53,912 nucleotides of DNA from Sphingomonas glacialis. Lineage in GTDB: Bacteria > Pseudomonadota > Alphaproteobacteria > Sphingomonadales > Sphingomonadaceae. Shown one piece after another: positions 1 through 9,649 of this stretch (positions are counted from its first letter, which is position 1; every line of letters begins with the position of its first letter). The notes under the pieces were generated by a model. The model saw only the letters and a list, made by a program, of their open reading frames with translations, was not told where the DNA came from and did no database searches. The position numbers were made by a program, and so were the translations under genes. Location of the stretch: the NCBI RefSeq assembly GCF_014653575.1, contig NZ_BNAQ01000003.1, forward strand, positions 522,790-576,701. Reading direction: 5' to 3'.

Positions 1-1996
1 CGGCGATGCTATCACGCTCGGCTTCGAGTTCGGCGACGTGGTGGTCGGCGGCGTCCTTGGCGGCTGCAGTCTCGGCAAGCGTTGCGGCGATGCGATCACG
101 CTCGCCTTCGAGTTCGGCGGTGCGATGATCGGCAGCGTCCTTGGCTGCTGTGGTCCCGGCGAGGGTCGCGGCGATGCTGTCGCAGTCCGCGCTGAGCGCC
201 TCATTCGCCTTTTCGACAAGCGACCGCGAGGCCAAGGCCTCGGTTAGCGCAGCGGCAAGGCTGTCACGTTCTGCCGCAACGCTGCTCAGCGTGGCCTCGG
301 CATCGGTGCGCGCCTGCGCCGCTTCCACAAGTGACGCAGCGAGCCGCTCGTGCTCGGCAGTCGCTGTCGCGATAGCCTCTTCGGTCGCAATCCTCGCGGC
401 GTCGGCTTCCGCGAGCCTTGCGGCGATCCGATCGCGGTCCTCGGTGATGGTAATTGTGGTTTCGTCGGCCGCGGCCTTGGCGGCGGCCATGGACGCAAGG
501 GACGTGGCAAGGCGATCGCGCTCCGCGCCGAGCGCGTTCATCGCTGCGTCCGCGGCATCCCGGGCAACGGTCATCTCGTCGAGCGCCGCGGCCATTCGAT
601 CGCGTTCCGCCTCGAACGCAGCCGCGGCGTCTTGCGCCACGGTTCGCGCTGCCGCAGTCTCGGCATGGGCGGCCGCGATTGCATCGCGTTCGGCCGTCAC
701 CGTCGCCAATGCCGTGTCGGCCGTGATGCGGGCCGCCTCGATATTTTCTAGTGTGGCAACGGCATCGTCGCGCTCGCCGCCAACCGCGGCGACCTGGGAC
801 TCGATCGCGGCCTGGGCGCGCACATGCTCGTCGTTCTTGTGCTGCAGCTCTGTCGTCAGGCCGTCATACCAAGTCGTTGCGCTGCGCGTCAGCCTGTCAT
901 GGAGTTCCCACTGTGCGAGCGTCTCGTCTTTCAGTTTGAACGCGAAAGCGGCCGCTTCCTCGCTCGCGCAAGTCGATGCGATAATCTTGACGAATTGCTC
1001 GATCGTATCGATGAATTGCTTGCGGTCGCGGACCAGCACGATCGAGGTGTCGAAGTTCGATTTCGCATCGGACAGATCGACGGGCGCGAAGACGAGGCTG
1101 GACAATTGGGCTTCGACCGAGCGTCGCAACTCGGGATCGGTCGTCAGCGCGCTGGTATCGATCACCACATCGGCGGACTCGATTGACTGAGCATAAAGAT
1201 AGATATGCATCAGGATAAACAGAAGGAACGTCTGCTCGTCCTTGGGTGACGAGACGCGATTCGATAGGGCTTCGTTGAGCCCATTCAGAAACCTATCGTT
1301 GTAGAATGACGCCGCTGTGTGATCGATCGTGTCAAAGAAAAAGCGATTGCCCCGCAAGAACTGTCCGGAGTAAGATGACCACTGTTCGAATATATTGCGA
1401 TGTAGCAAGACATTCTGTACCGGCATGAAACGTTTGATTGCCGCCATCCGCCCGATGCTGCGCGTGCAGCTCAGGAGTGGGACCTTCCGACTTCGATACG
1501 CGTGCTCAACAAGGATGTTGAGATACGATTGCTCTTCGAGTGACAGCTCCCCGTCCATCCCGCCCTGAGGGATGAAGCGTTCGAGCGCCATGCTGGCGTC
1601 GAAGCCAATTACGCCACCGCCTTTCTTTAAAAGGGGGAGGTATTCAAGAAAATACGGAGCCTGCGCTGGATGGCGCGAATCCCACGTCGAGTATGTCGTA
1701 CTAATTATCGATTTTTCGCTAATATCCGAAAGTATGTCATTAAATATTTCGTAATAAGCAAGTACATTTGGTAGCTTCCTGATGCTGGTCCAAAGCCATG
1801 TGCTTGACGTGCGAAAGCTCGAGTGCAGAAAAACTGGCAGCGGATGAGAATCGCCACCTTCCAAATTGGTCAGATCATACGATTTGGCGCGGACAAGCTC
1901 CCGACCATCCGTAGGACGAATATTGCCTGAATCGCTGCGGCGGCGCTTGTTTGGTCGCGCACCGTCTGCGGGACCTTGTTTCGGCTTCGAAACCAA
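1..1996 (-). CDS. Sulfotransferase-like protein with long C-terminal coiled coil (partial)
   Basis: The gene runs leftwards off the window, so the C-terminus is missing; about 665 codons are visible. Around residues 58-69 the motif HSSFRTSSTWLW resembles the PAPS 5'-phosphosulfate loop of sulfotransferases, and near residue 205 a VLLHRNIFEQW stretch resembles the segment that follows in that family. From about residue 380 the protein becomes an Ala/Glu-rich coiled coil made of 28-residue (four-heptad) repeats such as AELEAERDSIAATLAE. I chose a TTG start at 1996, directly after an in-frame TAA and with GGAAGG about 10 bases upstream; no ATG fits. It follows rmlB by about 110 bases on the same strand, so it is probably the last gene of an rmlA-rmlB operon. 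Sulfation or similar modification of the capsule is inferred from the motif and context only. Confidence 0.7.
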   Translation of the reverse strand, partial: MVSKPKQGPADGARPNKRRRSDSGNIRPTDGRELVRAKSYDLTNLEGGDSHPLPVFLHSSFRTSSTWLWTSIRKLPNVLAYYEIFNDILSDISEKSIISTTYSTWDSRHPAQAPYFLEYLPLLKKGGGVIGFDASMALERFIPQGGMDGELSLEEQSYLNILVEHAYRSRKVPLLSCTRSIGRMAAIKRFMPVQNVLLHRNIFEQWSSYSGQFLRGNRFFFDTIDHTAASFYNDRFLNGLNEALSNRVSSPKDEQTFLLFILMHIYLYAQSIESADVVIDTSALTTDPELRRSVEAQLSSLVFAPVDLSDAKSNFDTSIVLVRDRKQFIDTIEQFVKIIASTCASEEAAAFAFKLKDETLAQWELHDRLTRSATTWYDGLTTELQHKNDEHVRAQAAIESQVAAVGGERDDAVATLENIEAARITADTALATVTAERDAIAAAHAETAAARTVAQDAAAAFEAERDRMAAALDEMTVARDAADAAMNALGAERDRLATSLASMAAAKAAADETTITITEDRDRIAARLAEADAARIATEEAIATATAEHERLAASLVEAAQARTDAEATLSSVAAERDSLAAALTEALASRSLVEKANEALSADCDSIAATLAGTTAAKDAADHRTAELEGERDRIAATLAETAAAKDAADHHVAELEAERDSIA
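2..169. repeat. 84-bp tandem repeats encoding coiled-coil heptads
   Basis: Two near-identical 84-bp units (2-85 and 86-169) each begin GGCGATGC. A third, more diverged unit starts at about 170, and weaker copies continue to roughly 790. Each unit encodes 28 residues, exactly four heptads, in the minus-strand coiled-coil protein, so the reading frame survives copy-number change. More copies may continue left of the window. Confidence 0.75.
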
Positions 1997-2109
1997 TTAC
2001 AATGACCTTCCCAAGCGCGGCTACGACGTGTCCTCATACACCTGATAATCCACGGAACTGAACCCATAATCGTGGCGCTTGCACGACGAGACGGGCGAGG
2101 TCGCGTTTG

Positions 2110-3192
2110 CTACGCCCTTGTTGCACCCGGAAGTGCGCCCCGGGCGACGAGCGGTCGCCACCAATCCTCATGCGCGAGATACCAAGTGAGCGTCGCGGCA
2201 AACCCGCCGGTAAAATCGCGCCCTGGGCCGTATCCAAGCGCGTCGCGGATCTTGCTTTCGTTGATCGCATAGCGACGATCGTGTCCCTTCCGATCCTCGA
2301 CAAAGGTCTTCAGTTCGGCGGTAGGACGCCCTTGCGCGGCCGGCGCGCGGGGAAATCGCCTTGCGAGCGTCGGATCGCGTGCAAACGCCAGGTCGACCCC
2401 GTGGCAGATCGCGTCAATCACTGCATGGTTGGGCAATTCCTGGCCACCGCCGATATTATACGTTTCGCCGACCCGCCCGCCGCGCAGCACCAGTTCGATC
2501 CCGTGGCAATGATCCGCGACGTGCAGCCAGTCGCGGACGTTCATCCCGTCGCCATAGATCGGCAGCGGCTGACCCGACAGCGCGTTGAGGATAAACAGCG
2601 GAATCAGCTTTTCGGGGAATTGGAACGGCCCGTAATTGTTCGAGCAATTGCTCGTCGTCGTCTCAAGCCCATAGGTATGATGATAGGCGCGGACGAGGTG
2701 GTCCGAGCCAGCCTTCGACGCCGAATAAGGCGAATTCGGCGCATACGCGGTGGTCTCGCCAAAGGCCGCGTCTTCCGGCCCCAGCGAGCCGTAGACCTCA
2801 TCGGTCGAGACGTGGTGGAAGCGATGCGGCACGCCGCTACCGCGATCGAGCCAGGCAGCCTTCGCCGCCTTGAGCAGGCTGTGCGTGCCGACGATGTTGG
2901 TGGTGATGAATGCATCGGGGCCGGTGATCGACCGGTCGACATGCGTCTCCGCGGCGAAATGCACGATCGTGTCGATGCGGCGATCGGCGATCGTCCGCGC
3001 CACCAGATCGGTATCGCAGATATCCCCGACGATCAGCTCGACGCCGGCAAGCCCGTCGAGATTGGCGCGATTGCCGGCATAGGTCAGCAAGTCGAGCACG
3101 ACGATCGCATCGTCGGGGGCCGTCGTGCGCCAATGATGGACGAAATTAGCGCCGATAAAGCCGGCGCCGCCGGTGACCATCAGATTAGCCAT
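2110..3192 (-). CDS. rmlB: dTDP-glucose 4,6-dehydratase
   Basis: This 360-residue extended SDR enzyme converts dTDP-glucose to dTDP-4-keto-6-deoxyglucose in the cytoplasm. It shows the NAD-binding GGAGFIGANF motif at residues 8-17, the HVSTDEVYG segment typical of RmlB, the catalytic YSASKAGSDH (YxxxK), and NNYGPFQFPEKLIPL. Length matches the family (about 350). It lies 57 bases downstream of rmlA on the same strand, so the two should be cotranscribed. rmlC and rmlD do not follow; the next gene is the sulfotransferase-like protein. The end product (dTDP-L-rhamnose or another 6-deoxyhexose) therefore depends on genes outside the window. Confidence 0.96.
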   Translation of the reverse strand: MANLMVTGGAGFIGANFVHHWRTTAPDDAIVVLDLLTYAGNRANLDGLAGVELIVGDICDTDLVARTIADRRIDTIVHFAAETHVDRSITGPDAFITTNIVGTHSLLKAAKAAWLDRGSGVPHRFHHVSTDEVYGSLGPEDAAFGETTAYAPNSPYSASKAGSDHLVRAYHHTYGLETTTSNCSNNYGPFQFPEKLIPLFILNALSGQPLPIYGDGMNVRDWLHVADHCHGIELVLRGGRVGETYNIGGGQELPNHAVIDAICHGVDLAFARDPTLARRFPRAPAAQGRPTAELKTFVEDRKGHDRRYAINESKIRDALGYGPGRDFTGGFAATLTWYLAHEDWWRPLVARGALPGATRA

Positions 3193-3249
3193 TGCGCGCG
3201 GTCCCCAAAGGATGGGTGTGGCGGCGCGGGCACGCCATCGTCGGCATGG

Positions 3250-4182
3250 TCATTGCTGCACCATCGAAAGCGCCGCCCGGCCATCGAGCAGGCCGAGGAG
3301 ATACTCGCCATAGCCGCTCTTGCGCAGCGGCGCTGCGAGGCGTTCGAGTTGCGCGTCGTCGATAAAGCCCTGCCGCCACGCAATCTCTTCGGGGCAGCAG
3401 ATCTTGAGCCCCTGGCGCTCCTCGATGATCCGCACATAAAGCGCCGCATCGAGCAGCGAGGCGTGCGTGCCCGTGTCGAGCCAGGCGAAACCGCGGCCCA
3501 ATATCTCGACCGAAAGCTGCCCCTGGTCGAGATACAGCCGGTTGAGGTCGGTGATTTCGAGTTCGCCGCGCCCGGAGGGTTTGAGCCCGCGCGCCAGTTC
3601 GACGGCGCGGCCGTCATAGAAATAGAGCCCGGTCACGGCATAATGCGATTTCGGGGCGGTCGGCTTTTCCTCGATCGTCTCGGCCTTGCCCGAGGCGTCG
3701 AGCGACACCACGCCGTAGGCCGAGGCGTCCTTCACGTAATAGCCGAACACCGTCGCGCCCTCGGTCGTTGCGGAGGCGCGCGAGAGCGTGTCGATCAGGC
3801 CGTGGCCGTAGAAGATATTATCTCCGAGGATCAGCGCGGAAGGTCGGTCCGCGACAAAATCGGCCGCGATGTGATAGGCCTGCGCGAGCCCCGCGGGTTC
3901 GGCTTGCACCGCATAGTCGAGCCGGATGCCGAGCGCGCTGCCATCGCCGAGCAGCGCCTTGAACGCCGGTTGGTCGTGTGGCGTGGTGATCACCATGATC
4001 TCGCGGATCCCCGCCAGCAGAAGCGTCGACAGCGAATAATAGATCATCGGCTTGTCGTAGATGGCCATCAACTGTTTCGAGACGCCCTTGGTGAGCGGAT
4101 AGAGTCGCGTGCCCGATCCGCCGGCAAGGATGATCCCCCTGCGGGGAGTAGTGTTTGTCCGGGGATTGCTGTTCACGACCAC
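3250..4182 (-). CDS. rmlA: Glucose-1-phosphate thymidylyltransferase
   Basis: The 310-residue protein makes dTDP-glucose from dTTP and glucose-1-phosphate. The nucleotidyltransferase signature [15 protein letters not shown] is followed by [16 protein letters not shown], and [10 protein letters not shown] and [16 protein letters not shown] are present as in RmlA. The GTG start at 4182 has GGAAG just upstream; a second GTG lies two codons in. It is the first gene of the minus-strand rmlA-rmlB-sulfotransferase group. The 219-base gap to the divergent HAD gene at 4402 should carry both promoters, but I see no strong consensus there. Confidence 0.96.
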   Translation of the reverse strand: MVVNSNPRTNTTPRRGIILAGGSGTRLYPLTKGVSKQLMAIYDKPMIYYSLSTLLLAGIREIMVITTPHDQPAFKALLGDGSALGIRLDYAVQAEPAGLAQAYHIAADFVADRPSALILGDNIFYGHGLIDTLSRASATTEGATVFGYYVKDASAYGVVSLDASGKAETIEEKPTAPKSHYAVTGLYFYDGRAVELARGLKPSGRGELEITDLNRLYLDQGQLSVEILGRGFAWLDTGTHASLLDAALYVRIIEERQGLKICCPEEIAWRQGFIDDAQLERLAAPLRKSGYGEYLLGLLDGRAALSMVQQ

Positions 4183-4401
4183 ATCTTCCGCATCCGGCAG
4201 TCTTGCCCACCGCTGTCGGGCTTAAGGCCAGCACCTTAAGACAGTGCAAACCGGAGCGCAGATCATTTTATCGGGGCTGACGCCGTTGTGGCCCCGTCGG
4301 CTCGGGCAACAATTGGCTTGCCAAGGATGCGCACGCTGCGCAAAGGCCTCGGGCATTGTGTCCATCGGCCCTTCAGGCCCTAGTTTTCAGAGACCCGGCG
4401 T

Positions 4402-5148
4402 ATGAAAAAACTGGTTGCCTTCGACCTCGACGGAACGCTGGCCGAGAGCAAGCAGCCGCTGCAAGAGCCGATGCAGCAAGCGCTGACCGATCTGCTCGGC
4501 GTGGCGCATGTCGCGGTGATCTCGGGCGGCGACTGGCCGCAATTCGAAAAGCAGGTCGCCTCGCGCCTGCCCGAGGGCGCCGATCGCAGCAAATTGTGGC
4601 TGATGCCGACCACCGGCACCAAGCTCTACACCTTCAAGGACGGCGCCTGGTCGGCGGTCTTCGCCGAGCTGTTCGACGATGCGACCAAGGCCAAGATCCT
4701 CACCGAATTCGACGCTGCGCTGGTCGCGACGGGCTTCGTTCCCGAGCAGACCTGGGGCGAGCGGATCGAGGATCGCGGCAGCCAGATCACCTTCTCGGCG
4801 CTCGGCCAGCAGGCGCCGCTCGATGCCAAGGAGCATTGGGACCCCGATTTCGCCAAGCGCAAGATCATCCAGGCCGATCTGCGCAAGCGTCTGCCGGGGC
4901 TGTCGATCAACATGGGCGGCGCGACCTCGATCGACATCACCCGCGAAGGCGTCGACAAGGCGTACGGCCTCAAGAAGCTGCGCGACGCGAGCGGCATCGC
5001 GCTCGACGAGATGATGTTCATCGGCGATGCGATCTTCCCGGGCGGCAACGATTATCCGGCGAAGGAACTCGGGCTCGACACCGTCCGCGTTCGCGATCCG
5101 AAGGAAACCGTCGCGGTGATCGAGGGTATCGTCGCCTGCCTTAAATAA
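4402..5148 (+). CDS. HAD-IIB hydrolase, phosphomannomutase-like
   Basis: This 248-residue protein begins with the HAD motif I AFDLDGTLAESK. It also has the motif II region VISGGDW, the eukaryotic-type phosphomannomutase-like INMGGATSIDITREGVDKAYGL, and the motif III/IV metal site FIGDAIFPGGNDYP. These place it in the HAD-IIB branch that includes PMM. A role in mannose-1-phosphate supply for the nearby gmd-rmd pathway is plausible inference; a sugar-phosphate phosphatase is the alternative. It stands alone between the divergent rmlA and the convergent membrane phosphotransferase. The start follows GAGACC. Confidence 0.8.
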   Translation: MKKLVAFDLDGTLAESKQPLQEPMQQALTDLLGVAHVAVISGGDWPQFEKQVASRLPEGADRSKLWLMPTTGTKLYTFKDGAWSAVFAELFDDATKAKILTEFDAALVATGFVPEQTWGERIEDRGSQITFSALGQQAPLDAKEHWDPDFAKRKIIQADLRKRLPGLSINMGGATSIDITREGVDKAYGLKKLRDASGIALDEMMFIGDAIFPGGNDYPAKELGLDTVRVRDPKETVAVIEGIVACLK

Positions 5149-5156
5149 GCGGTGCG

Positions 5157-5182
5157 GCCGCTGGCGGTCAGCCGCCGGCGGC
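5157..5182. terminator. Candidate bidirectional hairpin between convergent genes
   Basis: A GC-rich inverted repeat (GCCGCTGGCGG, loop TCAG, CCGCCGGCGGC) lies 8 bases after the HAD gene stop and about 65 bases beyond the stop of the opposing gene. There is no U tract, so intrinsic termination is uncertain. Confidence 0.35.
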
Positions 5183-5247
5183 GTACGGCGTCGCGTCTCG
5201 TGCGATCGCGTGACCGATCGCCGTAATCGTTGCGGCGAGCGCGACGA

Positions 5248-6717
5248 TTACACCGCCGCGGGCGGCCTGAGGCAGTCGAGCACGGCGTGATGCAGATCGG
5301 CGGGCGTCAGGTCGACCCGGCCGTTGCCCGCAATCGTGTTCCCCGTCCCGTCGAAGCGCAGCATGACATAGGGCGTGTGCCGCGCACCGCCGGGTTCGAG
5401 AATGCCGGGAATGCTCGGCCGATGATCGCCGAAGAACACGAGCAGCGCCGGGCGGTCGTCGGCGGCGAGGCGAGTGCACAGCGCGGTCAGCATCGCATCG
5501 CTGCTGCGCAGATGCCGCAGATAGGCGTCGAGCCCGATTGCCGCGCCGGGCTCGCGATGCTTGTCCCACGGGCCGTGGTTTTCCATCGTCACCGCATAGA
5601 TCAGCGCCGTTTCGGGCGATTGGTCGACGAGCGCGGCGAGCGCGTCGCCCAGTGTCCGGTCATCGACATACCGCCCGCCGCCTTCCAGCGTGGGCGCAAA
5701 GCCCTCCGCGCCGATCAACCTGTCGAACCCGACCGCCGGCATCAGGCGGTTGCGGCCATAGAAGCGCAGATCGTGCGGATGGACGAAGGTCGTGCGATAG
5801 CCGATCGCGCCGAGCTGCGCCGACAGCGCATAGCTCGCCTCGCCGTGCGCGCTGAGAAACGGATCGTAGCGCCGGAAACCGAGCGCTGCTTCGCTGCGGC
5901 CGAACAGCACGCCATATTCGGTGCGCATCGTATAGGCGCCAAAGCCGCTCACCTCGAGCTCGCCATATTGCCAGGCGGCCGCGCGGGCGCGGTCGAGCCC
6001 GGGCAGCGCGCGCGCCGGGTCGCCCGTCAACGCGACCGGATCGGCAAACGATTCGCACTGCACGATGACGATCACCTGCGGCGCGGCGATCCCGGCCGCG
6101 GCATGCGGCGCGGGCAAAGCCGGTTGCGGCGGCGGGTCGGCGGTTTCGCGCCAGCGGAGCCAATACAGCGCCGCGGTCGCGATCAGCCCGAACCGCGCGA
6201 GATCCGCCTCGAGCCCAGGCCGCAGCGCCTCCGCCGCGAACCACCGTCCGCGCAGCAGCACACCCATCGCGCCACCCGCGCCAATCATCACCGCCAAGCC
6301 GACCGCGTGCGCGAGCGGCGCAGGCTCGAACAGCGCCATCAGTGTGAGCACGGCGAGGAGCAGCGCGATCGCCCCGAGCCAGCGCTGCCGCTGCGGGATC
6401 GCGGTGAAATAGAATCGCGGGTGACGCACGACGGCGACGAGCAAGGCGAGGTCGGAGAATACCAGCGGCTCGCCGAGCATCGTGAATTTCGCGTTGGAGG
6501 CGACGACGAACAACGCCAGCAGGGCGATCGCCAGCAGTGCAGCGACCGGCGCATTGCCCGAGAGGGCGAGGCCGAAGCCGAACAAAGCGGTCATCGCCAG
6601 GGCATGCATCGCCAATCCGCGCGCCGCGCGAAAGCGTATCGCGCGCGGCCTCACACTAGCGTCAAGCAGGATCGACGCGATCAGCATAGCAATAAAGACG
6701 ATCACATCATCCGCCAC
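5248..6717 (-). CDS. LTA synthase/MdoB-like membrane phosphotransferase (sulfatase fold)
   Basis: The N-terminal third holds several hydrophobic segments (for example VIVFIAMLIASILL and VAALLAIALLALFVVAS). A periplasmic alkaline-phosphatase-superfamily domain follows: IVIVQCESFADP (metal ligand Glu), YTMRTEYGVLFG (candidate catalytic Thr), TMENHGPWD, and VFFGDHRPS (metal-binding Asp-His). Family members transfer phosphoglycerol or similar groups to glycans or hydrolyse phosphoesters. The open frame extends to 7065, but the extra N-terminus overlaps the divergent kpsS gene and is not membrane-like, so I take the GTG at 6717; GTG 6705 is also possible. Predicted length is 489 residues. Location in the capsule locus suggests decoration of the polysaccharide, which is inference. 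Confidence 0.8.
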   Translation of the reverse strand: MADDVIVFIAMLIASILLDASVRPRAIRFRAARGLAMHALAMTALFGFGLALSGNAPVAALLAIALLALFVVASNAKFTMLGEPLVFSDLALLVAVVRHPRFYFTAIPQRQRWLGAIALLLAVLTLMALFEPAPLAHAVGLAVMIGAGGAMGVLLRGRWFAAEALRPGLEADLARFGLIATAALYWLRWRETADPPPQPALPAPHAAAGIAAPQVIVIVQCESFADPVALTGDPARALPGLDRARAAAWQYGELEVSGFGAYTMRTEYGVLFGRSEAALGFRRYDPFLSAHGEASYALSAQLGAIGYRTTFVHPHDLRFYGRNRLMPAVGFDRLIGAEGFAPTLEGGGRYVDDRTLGDALAALVDQSPETALIYAVTMENHGPWDKHREPGAAIGLDAYLRHLRSSDAMLTALCTRLAADDRPALLVFFGDHRPSIPGILEPGGARHTPYVMLRFDGTGNTIAGNGRVDLTPADLHHAVLDCLRPPAAV

Positions 6718-6940
6718 AAATGCGCGCTTCGAACGGGCGCGTCGTCTGCCTCGACCGAACCTTGCCTGCGCACTTGCTGCAAGGAGAAGCGGCTGCGCTA
6801 TAGCGTCCGTGGACAAGGCTGTCACGATCGCGCGCGCGCGCTGGCCTCCTTGGAAAGTTCTGCAACGCTCTGTATGAGCGCGTTTTGGTACGATGGCGTA
6901 TGGGGCACAGCCATTGCCGGGTGAAGACAAGGAAGACCAG

Positions 6941-8311
6941 ATGCCCGAACACTCTACCGGCGCGCCGGTCCTGATGCCGCAGGTCGCGGCGCCGGGCGTG
7001 CCGGCCGCGCTCGAGCGGCGCAACATCCTGTTGCTGCAGGGGCTGATGGGGCCGCTCTTTCGCAAGGTCGGGCAAGCGCTGCGGCGCGACGGGTACGGCG
7101 TCTACAAGGTCAATTTCAACGGCGGCGACCGGCTGTTCTGGCGCTTGCCGAACGGGATCGACTATCGCGGCACCCCGGCGGAATGGCCGGGGGCGCTCGA
7201 GCGGATCATCGCCGATCGCGGCATTACCGACGTCGTGCTGTTCGGCGACTGCCGCCCGCTGCACATCGCCGCGATCGCGCTGTGCCGCGATCTTCACATC
7301 CCGGTCCATGTTTTCGAAGAAGGCTATATCCGGCCCGATTGGGTGACGCTCGAACTCGGCGGGGTGAATGGCCATTCGACGCTGCCGCGCGATGCTGCCT
7401 GGTATCGCGCCGAGGCCGCGACGCTGCCGCCGGTACCGCCACAGCATCCCTTCCCCTCGTCGTTTCGCCGCCGCGCGGTGGAGGGCATTCTCTACAATCT
7501 TGCCGACGTGCTGACGCGCTGGCATTATCCGTTCTGGGAAAACCACCGCCCGTTCCATCCGGTGGTCGAGGGCATCGGATGGGCCCGTCGATTGATGCGC
7601 CGCAAGGAAGCGCGCGAACGCGCCGATGCGGTCCTTGCCCGGCTCGCGATGACGACCGAACCCTATATGGTGTTTCCGCTCCAGCTAGATTCGGATGCGC
7701 AGATCCGCTTCCATTCGTCGTTCGCGGGTGTCGCCGATGCGTTGCTGATGGTGATCACGTCGTTCGCCAGCCATGCGCCGAAGGATATGCGGCTGGTGGT
7801 GAAGGAGCATCCGCTCGACAATGGCGTGCGCGACTGGCGCGACGAGGCGATGATGCTGGCCGCGTTGCACGGCGTGGCGGACCGGATCGATTATCTCGAG
7901 ATGGGCGACATCGTTCCCGTAACGCAGCGCTCGAAGGGAATGGTGACGATCAACAGCACCAGCGGCACGCTGGCGATCGCGCTCGATATTCCAGTGATCG
8001 CGCTGGGCCAGGCGGTTTACGACATCGAGGGCGTTACCTATCAGGGGCGGCTCGACGATTTCTGGCGCGATCCGGGCAAGCCCGATGCCGAAACCTTCGC
8101 GGCATTCCGGCGCGTGCTGATCGACCGCTGTCTGGTGGCCGGCGGATTCTTCTCGGACGAGGCGCTCGACAAGGTGATCGAGGGGGTCGTGGCGAGGCTC
8201 GAGGCGGCAAGTCCGTTGAAGGTTGCAATTCCACAGGTACGCAACCCGACCGTGCCAGCGACGGCCGTCTGGCAACCTCCCGAGATCGGCGATCAGCATC
8301 ATCCGCGATAG
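6941..8311 (+). CDS. kpsS: Capsule beta-Kdo transferase, KpsS-like
   Basis: This 456-residue protein has the features of KpsS: RNILLLQGLMGPLFRKVGQ at the N-terminus, KVNFNGGDRLFW, VFEEGYIRPDW (the conserved EEGYxRP), VVKEHPLDNG, and TINSTSGTLAIALDIPVI near the C-terminus. KpsS starts the poly-Kdo linker on lyso-phosphatidylglycerol at the inner membrane. The ATG at 6941 has AAGGAAG upstream; the longer frame from 6893 lacks a better site. It is divergent from the membrane phosphotransferase gene and leads the plus-strand capsule run. Its partner kpsC lies about 28 kb away, beyond the insertion-sequence stack. Confidence 0.9.
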   Translation: MPEHSTGAPVLMPQVAAPGVPAALERRNILLLQGLMGPLFRKVGQALRRDGYGVYKVNFNGGDRLFWRLPNGIDYRGTPAEWPGALERIIADRGITDVVLFGDCRPLHIAAIALCRDLHIPVHVFEEGYIRPDWVTLELGGVNGHSTLPRDAAWYRAEAATLPPVPPQHPFPSSFRRRAVEGILYNLADVLTRWHYPFWENHRPFHPVVEGIGWARRLMRRKEARERADAVLARLAMTTEPYMVFPLQLDSDAQIRFHSSFAGVADALLMVITSFASHAPKDMRLVVKEHPLDNGVRDWRDEAMMLAALHGVADRIDYLEMGDIVPVTQRSKGMVTINSTSGTLAIALDIPVIALGQAVYDIEGVTYQGRLDDFWRDPGKPDAETFAAFRRVLIDRCLVAGGFFSDEALDKVIEGVVARLEAASPLKVAIPQVRNPTVPATAVWQPPEIGDQHHPR

Positions 8312-8526
8312 CACTCGTTTGGCGGTCGTCGCCTAGGTGCTGCAACGCAGCAATCGCCGTTCTGAAAACCGCACTTAAGACTGTACCGGGAAAAAAAGCC
8401 TGCTAATGGCCGAGCGGCAGTTTTAGAGCGCGTGGCCTAAGGCGGGTAAGGGCGCGCGCGTTAAAATTGTTTGGGGGCATCGCGTCTGAGCGTTTGTCGG
8501 CGCAATGAAAGATTGAGAGGCGATTT

Positions 8527-9561
8527 ATGAAAACCGTTGTCATAACAGGTATTTCGGGCCAAGATGGCGCGTATCTTGCACAAATGCTTCTGGCGAAGAA
8601 TTATCGCGTCTATGGCACGTATCGCCGGACCAGTTCGGTCAACTTCTGGCGTATCGAAGAGCTTGGGATCCTCAATGATCCGAACCTTCATTTGGTCGAG
8701 CACGACCTTACCGATCTTTCCTCCTCGATCCGCCTGCTGCAGACATCCGAGGCGACCGAAGTCTATAACCTTGCAGCGCAGAGCTTCGTCGGCGTGTCGT
8801 TCGACCAGCCCGCGACGACCGCGGAGATTACCGGCATCGGCGCGCTCAACATGCTCGAAGCGATCCGCTGCGTGAACCCCAAGATCCGCTTCTACCAGGC
8901 GAGCACGTCCGAAATGTTCGGCAAGGTTCAGGCCGTGCCGCAAAAGGAAGACACGCCGTTCTGGCCGCGCAGCCCGTATGGCGTCGCGAAGCTCTACGCG
9001 CACTGGATCACGATCAACTACCGCGAGAGCTACGGCATCTTCGGCAGCAGCGGCATCCTGTTCAACCACGAGAGCCCGCTGCGCGGCCGCGAGTTCGTCA
9101 CGCGCAAGATCACCGACACCGTCGCCAAAATCAAGCTCGGCAAGGCCGAAGTGCTCGAGCTCGGCAACATGGACGCCAAGCGCGACTGGGGTTTCGCCAA
9201 GGAATATGTCGAAGGCATGTACGCGATGCTGCAGGCCGACGAGCCCGATACGTTCGTGCTCGCGACCAACCGCACCGAGACCGTCCGCGATTTCGTGCGG
9301 ATGGCGTTCAAGGCCGCCGATATCGATCTCGAGTTCCGTGGCGCCGACGACCATGAGACGGCCGTCGACGTCGCGACCGGCAAGGAAGTGGTTCGCGTCA
9401 ATCCGAAATTCCATCGCCCGGCCGAGGTCGATCTGCTGATCGGCGACGCCAGCAAGGCCGAACGCGTGCTCGGCTGGAAGCCCAAGACGACGCTCGAAGA
9501 GCTCTGCCGTCTGATGGTCGATGCCGATCTGCGGCGCAATCAGTACGGCATGTCCTTCTGA
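8527..9561 (+). CDS. gmd: GDP-mannose 4,6-dehydratase
   Basis: The 344-residue enzyme converts GDP-mannose to GDP-4-keto-6-deoxymannose. It has [15 protein letters not shown] (NADP site), [15 protein letters not shown], the catalytic region [13 protein letters not shown] with [12 protein letters not shown] (YxxxK), and [17 protein letters not shown], all diagnostic of GMD. The start has GAGAGG upstream. The 215-base gap before it may contain the promoter of the following operon, as gmd, rmd, a GT4 and the export genes run on with short gaps. I see no clear sigma-70 hexamer pair in it. Confidence 0.97.
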   Translation: MKTVVITGISGQDGAYLAQMLLAKNYRVYGTYRRTSSVNFWRIEELGILNDPNLHLVEHDLTDLSSSIRLLQTSEATEVYNLAAQSFVGVSFDQPATTAEITGIGALNMLEAIRCVNPKIRFYQASTSEMFGKVQAVPQKEDTPFWPRSPYGVAKLYAHWITINYRESYGIFGSSGILFNHESPLRGREFVTRKITDTVAKIKLGKAEVLELGNMDAKRDWGFAKEYVEGMYAMLQADEPDTFVLATNRTETVRDFVRMAFKAADIDLEFRGADDHETAVDVATGKEVVRVNPKFHRPAEVDLLIGDASKAERVLGWKPKTTLEELCRLMVDADLRRNQYGMSF

Positions 9562-9649
9562 TGATCCGGATTCCGGTGCGTGCCGCCGTCGCGATGGGGC
9601 GACCGCGGCGGTCAGTGGCGAACGGACGTGGTCGCGCAGGGCTGCGGCC

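Noticed and set aside
1..790. Regular repeats considered as a CRISPR array
   Set aside because: Units are contiguous 84-bp coding repeats without spacers and translate to heptads.
141..1190. Long plus-strand frame, 349 codons, rich in Ala and Ser
   Set aside because: It is antisense to the heptad-repeat coiled coil on the minus strand; the repeats alone keep it open.
2107..4239. 710-codon plus-strand frame
   Set aside because: It lies fully antisense to rmlB and rmlA, whose motifs are unambiguous.
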